Part shown: positions 32,540 to 42,989 of the stretch, in pieces
How the letters are laid out: every line of letters starts with the position of its first letter
Numbering within the stretch: position 1 is the stretch's first letter
From: Desmodus rotundus
Taxonomy: Eukaryota > Chordata > Mammalia > Chiroptera > Phyllostomidae
DNA: 64,000 nucleotides
Direction of reading: 5' to 3'
NCBI RefSeq assembly: GCF_022682495.2
Contig: NC_071389.1
Coordinates: 103,581,951-103,645,950 of the forward strand
Notes under the pieces: model-generated
Told to the model about the DNA's origin: nothing
What the model saw: only the letters and a program-made list of their open reading frames with translations
The model's database searches: none
Made by a program: the position numbers and the translations under genes

Positions 32540-32970
32540 TAACATTTCTACACAAAAAGTTTTAATGGCTGCTAATGAATGGGTATGAATTTGGCTTTTC
32601 CCATATTTGCTATTGTACATCTATAATGAACATTTTTGTTCAAATTTCTGGTAATTTCTTTAGAGTATATTCTTAGAAATGAAGTTACTGGGTCAAAGGA
32701 TATTACTGTTCCTGTTCTCCTAGAGATTTTTGGTTTAGAAAACTGCATGGTTAATAGTGGTTTTGAAAGAAATATGTTTATTGCTGAGTTTTGAAAAGTG
32801 TTCATGCCTTTGAAGACCCTTTCCCCTGTGTGTGTGTGTGTGTATATGTGTGTATTTATATTTGTAGGGCATTAGTTGCGGAAATATGTTGTCATATTGC
32901 TTTCCAGAAAGTTCTTGTCAATTTATACTACTACCAGCTGTGTATTAGAGTGTTTTTCATTGTAACCTGG
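32540..32970 (-). mobile_element. ancient L1 fragment, antisense
   Basis: Old L1 3'-region text: 'TTAGAAATGAAGTTACTGGG', 'TCAAAGGATATTACTG', 'ATTGCTTTCCAGAAAGTTCT' and 'CTACTACCAGCTGTGTATTA'. It includes a short (TG)n run near 32826. Strongly decayed. Confidence 0.5.
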
Positions 32971-33134
32971 CAGCTCACATAAATGTTTAAGAAATGATAA
33001 TGCTCAAATTAGTTTTAAAATGACTATTTTATCTTTTTTATAACTTATAAGTATATTAAAAACATAAGAGTATCAAAAAAAATAATATTCAGTCTCACCA
33101 TTGAGAGTGGTATATTTAATTTTAGTCTTGAGTG

Positions 33135-33320
33135 CAGGGGTGTCCAATGCATGCAGCCCAAATGGCTATGACTGTGGTCCAACACAAAACTGTAAATTTA
33201 CTTAAAACTTTTTTTTATTTTTTGTTCACCAGTTTTTAGTGTTTGTGTGTTTAATGTGGCCCAAGACAACTCTTCTTCTCCCAGAGTGTCTCAGAGACAC
33301 AAAAAGGTTGGATACTCCTG
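33135..33320 (-). mobile_element. hAT-like nonautonomous DNA transposon
   Basis: Ends CAGGGGTGTCCAATGC and GGTTGGATACTCCTG form imperfect inverted repeats. Internal text (AATGTGGCCCAAGACAAC, reversed) matches the family of 20227-20425 in the opposite orientation. No clear 8-bp target duplication remains. Confidence 0.65.
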
Positions 33321-33621
33321 GATAGTATAGGTATAGTTTTGCAAACTCTCCCCTCCTTCTACTCCTTTAAATACCTAGCAATAAGTTTTGAACTTCTGAC
33401 CATATTAAAAGTATGTTTGATTTTGTTAATTCTGTAATTAGCTCAGTTCCAGATGATACTATATAGATAACTCTTATGAATATTCTTATGAATATATGTG
33501 GGATACATAGTTATTTAGGAATATTGCTGGCTCAAAGGGATATATTATGAGTTGTGTTTCTGTTTACTCATACACAAAGAAATGTAGAATACTCATCAGA
33601 AAAACTAAGTATACCTGCTGC

Positions 33622-33986
33622 TGATGTATTTATGAATTAGCTCTTGTGTTTATGTGCTGTTTTTATTTGTAATAGAGAGTTATAAAATACTGGCTGTGTG
33701 TACTGGCTCTTGGACTCATTATACTACTCTTCCATGATGTATCTTGTATAAAGTAGAGGGTATAGATGAAATGATTATTAGTCCCTTGTATTCCTAGAGG
33801 TCTTTTGGTAGTGGAGGAGGGGAGGTGAAAATTTGAAAGTAGGGAAAATGTAAGAACTGAAATATGGATAAAAGGAACCATTGCATTATTTATACAGGGC
33901 CTAAAAGTAAATTGAAAATAAAAGCACCATTTTATTCAAGGTCAAGTTAACAGATGTTTTTAAGTTTAAATAGGTTCCTTTAAGTA
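33622..33986. other. intron 1 segment, nothing recognised
   Basis: Unassigned intron sequence to the left of the mariner. Confidence 0.4.
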
Positions 33987-33988
33987 TA

Positions 33989-34639
33989 TGAGGTCTGTCC
34001 AGAAGGTATCCAGCCATGTAATATGAAAAATGGAGACATTTACTGAAAAAGATACAAGAAACATTGTACATAGGACAATGATGCCTCAGTCCCCTTCAAA
34101 GTAGGCACCATGGGACCTCACACAGTTGTAATCACCATCAGCTGCCGCCCTGCTATTTTTTCCAAAATCTAGTTGATGGTCCGAAATCTCTTCCTTTCAA
34201 AGGTGATTTTAATTTTGGGAAAAGCCAGAAGTCACAGTGTGCGAAATCTGGGCTGTAAGAGGGCTGAGTCACTTGGGTGATGGGATGTTTTGCCAAAACA
34301 CTCTGCATGAGCAGGTGTGTTGTCATGATGAAGCTGCTAATCACCGATTGCCCGTAGCTGCAGCCTTATGAATCATCCAAATAGTTTCTGAGGAGGAATG
34401 TTCAAGCTTAATGCAAAATATGATGCAGATTCGTTGCTCTACTCAGTCATTTTGAATGCCATGGCCACACATGCTCACTCAATGGTGCCTACCTCCCTCA
34501 CTGACTAGTAACAGTGAAGTCATCATTGTTCACACATGCACATTCCAGTCCACTCTCCTTGGTTGCCAGGTTACATTGACGTTGCACAAACCATTCTTGT
34601 TACATTAACAGTGGCTGGACTTTTTGTGGACAGACCTGA
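33989..34639 (-). mobile_element. mariner element with matching terminal inverted repeats, internally deleted
   Basis: A 651-bp element flanked by TA on both sides (33987-33988, 34640-34641). Left end TGAGGTCTGTCCAGAAGGTA; the right end, read inverted, is TCAGGTCTGTCCACAAAAAG; both continue to CCAGCCA. On the minus strand, 34344-34153 translates to the catalytic C-terminal part of a mariner transposase, with SYSPDFAHCDFWLFPKLK (usual form YSPDLAPCDFFLFPKLK) and a KGRDF follow-up. Autonomous mariners are about 1.3 kb, so half is missing and the transposase is not intact. It belongs to a different mariner lineage from 4522-5082, judged by its ends. Confidence 0.88.
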
Positions 34640-34641
34640 TA

Positions 34642-35654
34642 TATGCAAGTGATAAGCCTACAAAATTGAAAATCCTAAGGAGCCAGTATTTGTGTTGCAA
34701 AAACCTATTCCTTCTAGCATATGTTCAAACAGTTTTTGATTGAGGCCTCGCAGAAGGTAAAACTGCCAGTTGTTTCAGAGATTTACTTTGTCTTCATTTA
34801 GTATTGTTACCCATTTTTAAAACTGTGCAGTTACCCTGATGATGATAGCAGGATAACAAGATTTAGAATGCATTGTTCATTCTGTATATAAAATATATAT
34901 ATTTATTGGTTGGAGGGATTGTGAAATACAGTAAAATTTGAATAGCAGTGTGTATAGCGTGTTGAAACCATTAGGTTGTGGATTAGACAGAAGTAGGAAA
35001 TTGCTTTCCTCAAATTTTTATAGTAAAGAAGTTTTCCTTTCCTCTGGATATAATTATTTATACTTACTGTGGAAGGAAAATAATGGTTTATCATATAGAA
35101 GGGCAGCCTCTTTTATGTATGGAAGTTCAAAATTCAGAAAAAACTAGAAAGGAAAAAATTGTAGCCTAAAAAGTTTCATAATTAAAAAAGATGATGGTTT
35201 TGGTAGTGTAATGCGAGGTCTGTAGTACTATATAACTCTATAGTAAGCTAGAGACTGCAGCTAAGTACCAACGCAGCTCACCGTTAAAGGACAGATGAAT
35301 AACTACACTCCAGTGTTAATGCGACATGTACCTTCAATTCTGTGCTGTGTTCAAACTGTTGACATGGTAGAGCAATATGTTGGATTGGTTACTGTATGTT
35401 GGCTTAATGTCATTTCTGTGTAACACTCTAATTTCTTTGCTGTTATGTGGTATAATTAGAGGCTATGGAACTGAATGTACATATGAAAAAACTGGTCTTA
35501 AAAACATGTTCTGAATATAATTGTTATAAACTTAAAAAGACCTATTTTATATTTGTCAAAGATTCTGGTTGAAGATTTTATACTTTTATGTTGATATATA
35601 TGTTTCTTGCTTAAAGTAATATTTTGTGAATTAATTCTTCCTATTTAATAACTA
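34642..35654. other. intron 1 segment of about 1 kb without nameable repeats
   Basis: No coding exon. 35200-35560 is less AT-rich and reads like unique sequence, with several CpGs (e.g. GTAATGCGAGG, CCAACGCAGC, TAATGCGACA). I cannot assign a function. Confidence 0.4.
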
Positions 35655-35670
35655 AAGGCTAATATATTTT

Positions 35671-35905
35671 TTTAAATATTGAGAGGTTAGAGTCATTTTT
35701 TTTTAAGATTTAATTTTTTTATTTTTAGAGTGAGGGGAAGAAGGGAGGGAGACAGGAAGAGAAACATCAATGTGTGGTTGCCTCTCATGTGCCCTCGTTG
35801 GGGACCTGGCCTGCAACCCAGGCATGTGCCATGACTGGGGATTGAACCAGTGACCCTTTGGTTCACAGGCTGGCACTCAATCCACTGAGCTACACCAGCT
35901 AGGGG
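35671..35905 (-). mobile_element. Ves SINE, antisense, with extra 3' tag and second A-run
   Basis: The Ves body from AAGATTTAATTTTTTTATTT to the head ending CACCAGCTAGGG is normal. The target duplication, however, is AAGGCTAATATATTTT at 35655-35670 and AAGGCTAATATTTTT at 35906-35920. Between the left copy and the Ves A-tail lie a second A-run and a 22-base non-Ves segment (35674-35695). In transcript order: Ves, A9, tag, A7, target site. This is the pattern of a read-through transcript that carried 3' flank of its source locus. Confidence 0.75.
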
Positions 35906-36251
35906 AAGGCTAATATTTTTTAGTCCTTCCTATATGCTAGTCACTGTGGCTTCTTACATGTATTATCTCATTTAATGTTCAGCATTTATATGATGTTGGT
36001 ACTATTTCCAGTTTAGAGAAGAGTTAGGTACAGAGTTTAAGTAACTTCCAGGTCTAGTAAGTTATGGAGCCTGAATGTCAATCAGCCATTCTTACTCCAA
36101 AACTTCTGTCTGTAACCTCTCTGCTGTGTTGCTGCCTTGTTAATGTCTTATACTTGTACAAAATGGGAAGTTAAAACTCTTTCTCTGATACAAATTTCAG
36201 TGTGCGAAAATACTTGTTTCATTACTCTTTCATGTGCATTTTGTTTTTAAG

Positions 36252-36537
36252 ATTCTTGGATTTCCCAGTCAGCCTCATTTCCTCGAAATCAGAAACAGCC
36301 AGGGGTGGATTCTTTATCACCAGTGGCCTCGCTTCCTAAACAGATTTTCCAGCCTTCTGCCCAACAGCAACCTACTAAACCAGTTAAAGTCACTTGTGCA
36401 AACTGCAAAAAACCTTTACAAAAGGGACAAACAGCTTATCAACGAAAAGGATCTGCTCACCTCTTTTGTTCTACCACCTGCCTTTCCTCCTTCTCTCACA
36501 AGCCTGCTCCAAAGAAACTCTGTGTTATGTGTAAAAA
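36252..36537 (+). CDS. ZMYM2: ZMYM2 coding exon 2 (MYM fingers 1 and start of 2)
   Basis: Acceptor TTTTTAAG at 36251 and donor AAAAA|GTAAGG at 36538. The 286-nt exon completes Asp284 and encodes [17 protein letters not shown], continuing to residue 378 and two bases of codon 379. MYM finger 1 uses Cys332, Cys335, Cys356 and Cys360, with a [16 protein letters not shown] core. Finger 2 opens with Cys374 and Cys377 (CVMCKK) and finishes in the next exon. MYM fingers are Cys-rich modules for protein and SUMO binding. Reading past the donor meets TAA at once, which supports the border. Confidence 0.97.
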
Positions 36538-37736
36538 GTAAGGTTTACTTTTCAACATAATTCCATATGGTTGAATATAGATGGTATAAAATTTTAGGAA
36601 AATTGTTACAGTCTTAGAGATAAATAACCATATTTTCAAAATTGGTAAGTAAGTTGATTGAATCTTAAAGCCAAACTGAAATTTATAATGGTTTTAGAGG
36701 GTTCTCTATCAAGCCTAGATGGCTTATGATTAAAAGCCTTTTTATTTGGATGGGCTTTGAGGTCGACCTAATTAATTTTCTCTGTAATTTCTATCTTACT
36801 CCTTGAATTTGTAAAAATAAATACTTATTTATATTATTAATTAGGTAAAATTGTTAACTAGTTTATATATGACCAGTTCTGTGTTAAAATAGGTCAAGTT
36901 TTATACACATTAAGATTTAAAATTGGCAGGTTTTTGGATTTGATGTGTTTGTTTAAATGTGTTTTGAACATTAAGTTATTGGAATACTCAGTATTTCAAC
37001 ACTCAGATATCAGTTTTTGACAGCCTTGGAGAGGCAGGATGCTCTCTTCTGTGAACTTTTAGGTCTGGCTTCACTGGTTTAAAAATAAGTGGGATATGGT
37101 ATATTATGTGCAAGGTAAAGCCAGGTGGATTTTCTTGTACCATCTTTTGGAGCAGCCGCAATTTGAAGATATTTTTGATCTCAGAGCTTTAGAAAGGTTG
37201 TAGTGTTCTATATGAGTTTAATAAAATCAAATACTGGAACAATTGTTACACACAATTTTAGATTGTGTTAAAGTAGTAGACTTACATGCTGCAATGTAGG
37301 ATCTTGAAATTGAGAATTAAAGGTAAACTTCAGAGGTTATCAGTAATGTCATTTCTTAACATTTCTAATTGCAGTTAGAGTGTTGTATAGAACGGTAGGT
37401 GGGGCTATTTTTATCATGTTCTTATGACTTAGATATCTCATGCTTTCTACTTACCCAAGGAAAGGGAATTGAATAGGTATTGTAATTTTTTTTTTTTTTT
37501 TTGGTATTGTAAATTTATACCTCAGTAAATTGGGCCTTGACATTAAACTATATAAATGATAACAGCCATTTTGTTTTTTAAAGTGTTACTAATATCTGAA
37601 AGCCTTGTGAAGGAGTTTAAGGATGTATTAGGTAGTGGCAAGGATTTAATAGTATAAAATAGTTTTGTTTCTATAGAAATTAAAAATTTATTTTTTAAAA
37701 TAGAATTTTACTTTAAGTTGTTTCTCTTATTTTCAG
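36538..37736. other. intron 2
   Basis: A 1.2-kb intron without nameable transposons, apart from a run of about 18 T near 37486-37502. It ends in TTTCTCTTATTTTCAG. Confidence 0.6.
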
Positions 37737-37902
37737 AGATATAACTACAATGAAAGGAACCATTGTTGCTCAAGTGGACTCAAGTGAGTCCTTCCAGGAA
37801 TTCTGTAGTACGTCTTGTCTGTCTCTCTATGAAGACAAACAGAACCCTAGTAAAGGAGCTCTAAATAAATCAAGATGTACAATTTGTGGTAAACTAACAG
37901 AG
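37737..37902 (+). CDS. ZMYM2: ZMYM2 coding exon 3 (rest of MYM finger 2, start of finger 3)
   Basis: The 166-nt exon begins A|GATATAACTACAATG, completing Lys379, and runs to Glu434 in phase 0. Finger 2 is closed by Cys402 and Cys406 (EFCSTSCLSLYEDK). Finger 3 opens with Cys426 and Cys429 (CTICGK). The donor is GAG|GTTTGT, weaker than the usual GTAAGT or GTGAGT. An in-frame read into the intron stays open for about 21 codons before a stop, which makes a long misleading open frame. Confidence 0.96.
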
Positions 37903-38225
37903 GTTTGTATTTTTGTGCTTTATCACTTAGTTCTAACTAATGGAAATATATTTAACTTTATTTAACAGTTATACTCTTTTATCAGTTTTATATTTCTTTA
38001 TAATTTTATAATTTTAAAGAAATATAAAATTGATCTAATAAGTATCCCATTATGTAATCTCATTCTCTTATAGTGAGACTGATTTAGGAAAAATTATAAT
38101 ATGTAATATGAATTGACTTTTTTTCCCTGAGGAGAGGAGCCCCCATAGACAAAACCAGTGCTTAAGCCAATAGAATGACTAAATAAGTAGTAAGACAACA
38201 ATCTTGCTTAAGAAGTAGAACAGTG
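37903..38225. other. intron 3, first part, nothing recognised
   Basis: AT-rich intron sequence ahead of a sense Ves SINE. Confidence 0.4.
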
Positions 38226-38452
38226 GCCCTGGCCAGTGTAGCTCAGTTGGTTGGAGCATTGTTCTGTAACTGAAAGGTTTCGGGTTTGATCCCTCCTCTG
38301 GGCACATAAGATCCCTGGCCCATATGATTCCTGTTCTGGGTGTGTACAGGAGGCAACCAATCGATGCTTCTCTCTCACATCCATGTTTTCTCTCTCTCTT
38401 TCACTCTAAAAAGCAATGAAGAAATGTCCTTTGGTGAGGATTAAAAAAAAAA
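38226..38452 (+). mobile_element. Ves SINE, sense (TTGGTGAGGATT tail subfamily)
   Basis: GCCCTGGCCAGTGTAGCTCAG head, B-box-like GGTTTGATCC, TCTCTCTCTTTC-rich end, and a tail reading AAATGTCCTTTGGTGAGGAT plus an A-run. It sits within intron 3. Confidence 0.9.
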
Positions 38453-38952
38453 AGAATGAAAAAAATAAAATAAAAAAGAATGAGAATAAGTGGAGAGAAT
38501 ATTTTCTGGTAACTTCACGTTGTTAATATGGTATTAAAATGTTTGCATTTGATTAAAAAACTTGTGTGAATAATTTATAATATTGGTTCTCTCTCCTCCC
38601 TTTTGTAAAGCAGTGTACTTTCATAGTTCCTGTTGGATTTATCTAAAGATTTCCAGTCTCTTTGATTTACAGGCTTTGTACTAACAGTAACCAAACTGGG
38701 TTGTTTCCTATTTTTAGATACCTCTAGAGAAGTTTGTACTTATGTCACTGGTGATCCTCCCTGCATCATATATGTATTCCATGTGTGTTTAAAAATGGTT
38801 CAAGGAATAATGAAATATACTTTTTCTTTTTCCATAAGCTTTCCACAAAAAAAATTGAGGCATTTTTTTTTTTTTTTCTGTTGAAGTACCTTGTTACTTG
38901 GCTACCTGTCATACTTACTTGTTTTTGAATTTTTTTTTTGTTTTTCTTTTAG
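38453..38952. other. intron 3, last part
   Basis: No nameable repeat. It contains a T-run near 38863-38878 and ends in the acceptor tract TTGTTTTTCTTTTAG (38938-38952). Confidence 0.5.
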
Positions 38953-39165
38953 ATTCGCCATGAAGTTAGCTTTAAAAATATGACTCATAAGCTCTGCAGT
39001 GATCACTGCTTTAATAGATACAGAATGGCCAATGGTCTGATAATGAATTGCTGTGAACAATGTGGAGAGTACCTGCCCAGCAAAGGTGCTGGAAACAACG
39101 TCCTGGTGATTGATGGTCAGCAGAAAAGATTTTGCTGCCAAAGTTGTGTCAGTGAATACAAACAG
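38953..39165 (+). CDS. ZMYM2: ZMYM2 coding exon 4 (rest of MYM finger 3, MYM finger 4)
   Basis: The 213-nt exon (71 codons, phase 0 at both ends) encodes residues 435-505, [10 protein letters not shown] to SEYKQ. Cys449 and Cys453 ([10 protein letters not shown]) close finger 3. Cys468 and Cys471, with Cys495/496 and Cys499 ([11 protein letters not shown]), form finger 4. The donor is CAG|GTAATT. Skipping this exon would keep the reading frame but break fingers 3 and 4. The intron that follows is 14.9 kb, the longest complete intron in the window. Confidence 0.97.
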
Positions 39166-39930
39166 GTAATTCATGATCTGGTCAAAACCAGCCATTCTTC
39201 TGAATGTGTTGTAAATAGCTCTTATCATTTTATTCTTAACAGCATTTATTAAACAGATTTATCTTGTAATCTCATTTGATTCCATTATTGTCTTCACATC
39301 TTGGAAATGAAATATCTCGAATACTATGCAGAATATTGGATATAAACTTGTCATTTTTATATATAAAGGTAAATGCTACCAGAATGATTCCTTTTTTGAG
39401 TTTTCTTTATTGGGCGATTGGAGGGGTTACAAATATGAATTTTCTTAAAGTTTAGCTTAGGACTGATTAATCTCATTTATTTTTTAGTTTGAAAGGTTAA
39501 TTTCAATTTTAAGGCCTTTTTGATTTAGTTGATTTTTGAATTTATATACATGGTTCAAAAGTAAAATGTACATAAAAAGATAAAATCCAGCTCCCATTTC
39601 TGTCTTCTCTTGATTCCTATTCATTCTTTATAGGTATCATTGTTCAGTTCTTACTATTGTATGTTTTCTGTTCTGTCTGAAAAATTATGGAAATACATAA
39701 TTCATTCTTAGTTTCTCTTTTTCCTAGCCAAAGGGCAGCCTACAGTATATACTGTACTGTATCTTCCAATTTTCACTTCACAGTGTGTCTTGGAAATAAT
39801 TCCATAGCAGTATATGTAGACTGTCTTCCTTTTTATGGCTGCAGAGTTAAATTTTCACAAATTTTGTGAACCAATTATTAAAAACACTTATTATTAAAAA
39901 TTAAATTATAGAAACTTCTAGATACATTGC
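39166..39930. other. intron 4, first part, nothing recognised
   Basis: No coding content. 39535-39870 resembles very old LINE 3' text ('GTATATGTAGACTGTCTTCC', 'TTTTTATGGCTGCAGAG'), too decayed to call firmly. Confidence 0.35.
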
Positions 39931-39933
39931 ATT

Positions 39934-40192
39934 TGTATTAGTTTGCTAGGGCCATCATAACAAAATACCAAAGACTGGAGGTCTCAAACAATGGAAACTT
40001 ACTTTCTTACAGTTCTGGAGGCTAAAAGTCCAAAATAAGGTGTTTTTCCTGGTTGATTTCTGGTGAGGTTGTCCTTCCAGGTTTGTAGGTAGCTTAACTA
40101 ATGCCTCCCTAAAGGCCCTACTCCAAATACAGTTTATTACGGGTTAGGGCTCCAAGATATGAATTTTGGGGGAACACAGTTGAGACCATTAC
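39934..40192 (-). mobile_element. old MLT1-like LTR fragment, antisense
   Basis: GTATTAGTTTGCTAGGGCCA, CTTACAGTTCTGGAGGCTAA and GATATGAATTTTGGGGGAAC follow in the order of an antisense MLT1-type LTR, with the terminal region kept but the middle shortened. Solitary; no retroviral genes nearby. Confidence 0.6.
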
Positions 40193-40194
40193 AT

Positions 40195-40937
40195 TATTGA
40201 GAAAAAAGGAAATAAATACTCAAAACTTAACACTTCTATACACTTATTATATTATCTGTGCTCTTAATGTTATTTCGACTTCTGTATTTGTATGATGGAA
40301 ATATACATAATAGTGTGCTTCTGTGCATCTTTTCCCAATTTCAGGTTCAGTTTTGTGTTGGTCACTTGAAATTAAGCCATAGTAGGAGTGTTTTCATGGC
40401 AAATGCTACAAATTATGGTGTGATTCCCTCACATCCCAAGAGCTGTGGTTAATCACTTCCCCAACTAGATTAAAAAAAAAAAAAAGAAAGAAACTGAACA
40501 TGCCTAGTTCTCCATCAGGCCATTTGTGCTCTTGTCTAATTATTTTCCCCTTCCTCAAAGGTAGCTAGCTACTAATTCTGACTTCTGACTTCATGGTTTC
40601 ACTTGTTTATTAACTCCATGTAAATGGCATTAATATGTGATAAGAGTCATCCATGTTATATATAACTGTGATTGGATGCTCATGTAAATGTTATGTCATG
40701 TACAGTTTTAAATTTTAATGTTGTCAGGCTTAACAGTTTTCTATTATTGCTTCTAGGTTTTGCTTCATATATTTTTTTCAATCCCAGCCTATAAAGGAAT
40801 ACTTTTCATGTTTTCTTGTAATGTTTGCAAGGCTTCATTTTAACATTCAAGTCTTTAACCCATTTGGAGTTAATTTTGGTCTACAGTTGAGTTGAGGGTC
40901 AAATACCTGCTTCCAAATAACTGACCTTAAGACTCAT
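40195..40937. other. intron 4 segment, probably old LINE remains
   Basis: No gene. 40780-40930 ('AACCCATTTGGAGTTAATTT', 'TACAGTTGAGTTGAGGGTCAAA') resembles antisense L1 ORF2, but the match is short and poor. Confidence 0.35.
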
Positions 40938-40950
40938 CATACTTAGCATC

Positions 40951-41174
40951 TTTTTTTTTTTTTTTAAAGATTTTTAAAAATTTATTTGGTTTTTTGACAG
41001 AGGGGAAGGAAGGGAGAAAGAGAGGGAGAGAAACATCAGTGTGTAATTGCCTCTCATGCATCCCTTATTGGGGACATAGCCAGCAACCCAGGCATGTGCC
41101 CTGACTGGGAATCTAACTGGTGACCCTTTGGGTCGCAGGCTGGCGTTCAATCCATGGAGCCATACCAGCCTGGG
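40951..41174 (-). mobile_element. Ves SINE, antisense, with target duplication
   Basis: Poly-T lead, TTGACAGAGGGGAAGGAAGG, ACTGGTGACCCTTTGGGTCG and a head ending CATACCAGCCTGGG. Target duplication CATACTTAGCATC (40938) and CATACTCAGCATC (41175). Confidence 0.92.
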
Positions 41175-41399
41175 CATACTCAGCATCTTTTTGATGTCAA
41201 AGTGTACTTCACAGAACAAGGGATTTCATTCTACTTGTTATGTTAGTATTCTTGTTGACTTTATTAATATTTTATCTTTTGTTATTTTAAATGAGGTTTT
41301 ATCTTCCATCCTTTTGTGTGTGTATGTATACATAATATGTGCCTATATAATTTTATTGATCTTAAATACCTGCTACTTAACTGAATCATCATTATTGGT

Positions 41400-41640
41400 T
41401 AATTCTCAGATTTTTTCCTTTCAGTTACAGTTTACATTCAATATTATTCAGTATTAGTTTCAGATGTACGACATGAAGTTTAGACAGTCATGTACTTTGC
41501 AGAGTGGTACCCTGGTATTTCAAGTACCCATCTGCCCCCATACATAGTTATGACATTGACTATATTCCCTATGATATAATTAACATCTCTGTGACTATTT
41601 TACCAGTTTGTATCCGATATTTTTTAAACTAACCCATCAT
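41400..41640 (-). mobile_element. L1 3' end, antisense
   Basis: 'CAGTTTACATTCAATATTAT', 'TAGTTTCAGATGTACGACAT' and 'GACTATATTCCCTATGATAT' match the antisense L1 3'UTR text also seen near 16500 and 17850. Confidence 0.6.
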
Positions 41641-42294
41641 ATCACCTGTAGAAAGAGAAAGTTTAAAAACTTCCTTTCTAATTCTCATTCCCATTATTTT
41701 GTTGCTTGACAGTGTTTCCTAATAACTCCAATATAATTTTAAGTAGTGGAAATAGTAAATATCTTTTTCTTTTTTTAGTGTGGGAATGCATTTGGTGTTT
41801 CCTTATTAAGTTAGATGCTGCCTTTAGGGTTGAGGTAAATACATTTTATCATTAAAGAAATATCCATTGATTTCTGTTTTATTAAGTGTTTGACTAGAAA
41901 TGAGTATCAAGTTTTGAAGGTCTTTTCAGTGTCTGTGGAAGTGATTATGTATGTTTTTCTCCTTTTAAATCTATTAATAGATTTTAATGGATTTTTGAAT
42001 CCATTGGTATTCATAAGTGAGATTGGTCTTTAATTTCCTTTTTGGGGGGGGGTGCAATCTTTAAGATATCTGTTATTTCTGCATTATAAAAATGCTCAGG
42101 AACATTCACAGTAAAAATGGAAATAAGTGGATTAAATAATCAACTCAGAAAGTTTATAAGGAAAACAAACTAAAAGAGAAGCAATAATCATAAGAGTAGA
42201 AAATAATGAATTAGGAAATACAGTACTAAAATAATTAAGAATGCTGCTTCTATGAAAAATCAGGTATTTGAAAAACTAGAAAAACCAGTAGTTA
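41641..42294. other. intron 4 segment, mostly unassigned
   Basis: Text at 41650-42060 ('TTTGGTGTTTCCTTATTAAG', 'TTCATAAGTGAGATTGGTCT') resembles decayed antisense L1 reverse-transcriptase sequence. The rest is not recognised. Confidence 0.4.
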
Positions 42295-42498
42295 GCCCTG
42301 GCTGGAATGGCTCAGTGGATTGAATGCCAGCTTTTGAACCAAAGGGTCACCAGTTTGATAGTCAGGGCACATGCCTGGGTTGTGGGCTGTGTCCCCAGTT
42401 GGGGGCGTGCGGGAGGCAGCCACACATTGATGTTTCTCTCCTTTTTCTCCCTCCCTTCCCCTCTATCTAAAAATAAATAAATAAAATATTTAAAAACT
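42295..42498 (+). mobile_element. Ves SINE, sense, with target duplication
   Basis: GCCCTGGCTGGAATGGCTCAG head, AGTCAGGGCACATGCCTGGG, CTCCCTCCCTTCCCCTCTAT, then (A/T)-rich tail. Target duplication CCAGTAGTTA at 42285-42294 and 42499-42508. Confidence 0.94.
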
Positions 42499-42769
42499 CC
42501 AGTAGTTAATGTAATGAGAACAGGTTTAAAAATGCACAAATTAAAAAAATAGGAAATGATGGGTTGTACTTAATCATTGAAACAGGGAAAGTTGAAAATT
42601 GGTAGTTAAGGAACTACATTATACAACCCTACATAAAATGTGAAAATATAATTTCCCTAAATTGACTCCAGAGCATGTACAATAAAGCAGAGAAATTTCC
42701 ATAGAAGAAAGAAAGATGATTATTAAAAAACTACCCCACAAAAAGAAACAGGCTCAAATGGTCTCTTGG

Positions 42770-42890
42770 AATTCCAACAAATAGACCCAGACAATAGTGT
42801 GGTGATGGCCAGAGGGAAGGGAGGGAGGGGCAGGGGAGATGTGGACAGACAGGACATCTGTAATAGTGTAAAGAATAAAAATAAAAAAAA
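42770..42890 (+). mobile_element. possible sense LINE 3' tail
   Basis: A purine-rich block (GGCCAGAGGGAAGGGAGGGA) is followed by GACATCTGTAATAGTGTAAA, then AATAAAAATAAAAAAAAA. The end resembles a bat L1 3'UTR with its A-tail, truncated at the 5' side. It would be the only sense-oriented LINE piece apart from the RTE fragment. No clear target duplication was found. Confidence 0.5.
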
Positions 42891-42989
42891 ATTTCTTTAG
42901 ACTAGGTTATCTCAATGCTATTTAAAACATTCCAGAAAATAAAAAAGGAGGGAAATAACTTACTATTTCTTTAATGTTCTAAATATGTA

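Noticed and set aside
36234..36560. 108-codon + strand open frame overlapping exon 2
   Set aside because: It is a different frame over the coding exon. The frame that continues the ZMYM2 protein is the one with CANCKK and the MYM cysteines.
37750..37965. 71-codon open frame as a separate small gene
   Set aside because: It is ZMYM2 exon 3 read through its donor into the intron.
38902..39228. 108-codon minus-strand open frame opposite exon 4
   Set aside because: It is a shadow of the coding exon, with no homology of its own.
29225..40192. A proviral pair of LTRs (29.2 and 39.9 kb) enclosing viral genes
   Set aside because: The two LTR-like pieces are diverged and solitary. Between them lie ZMYM2 exons and no retroviral gene, so they are independent old insertions.
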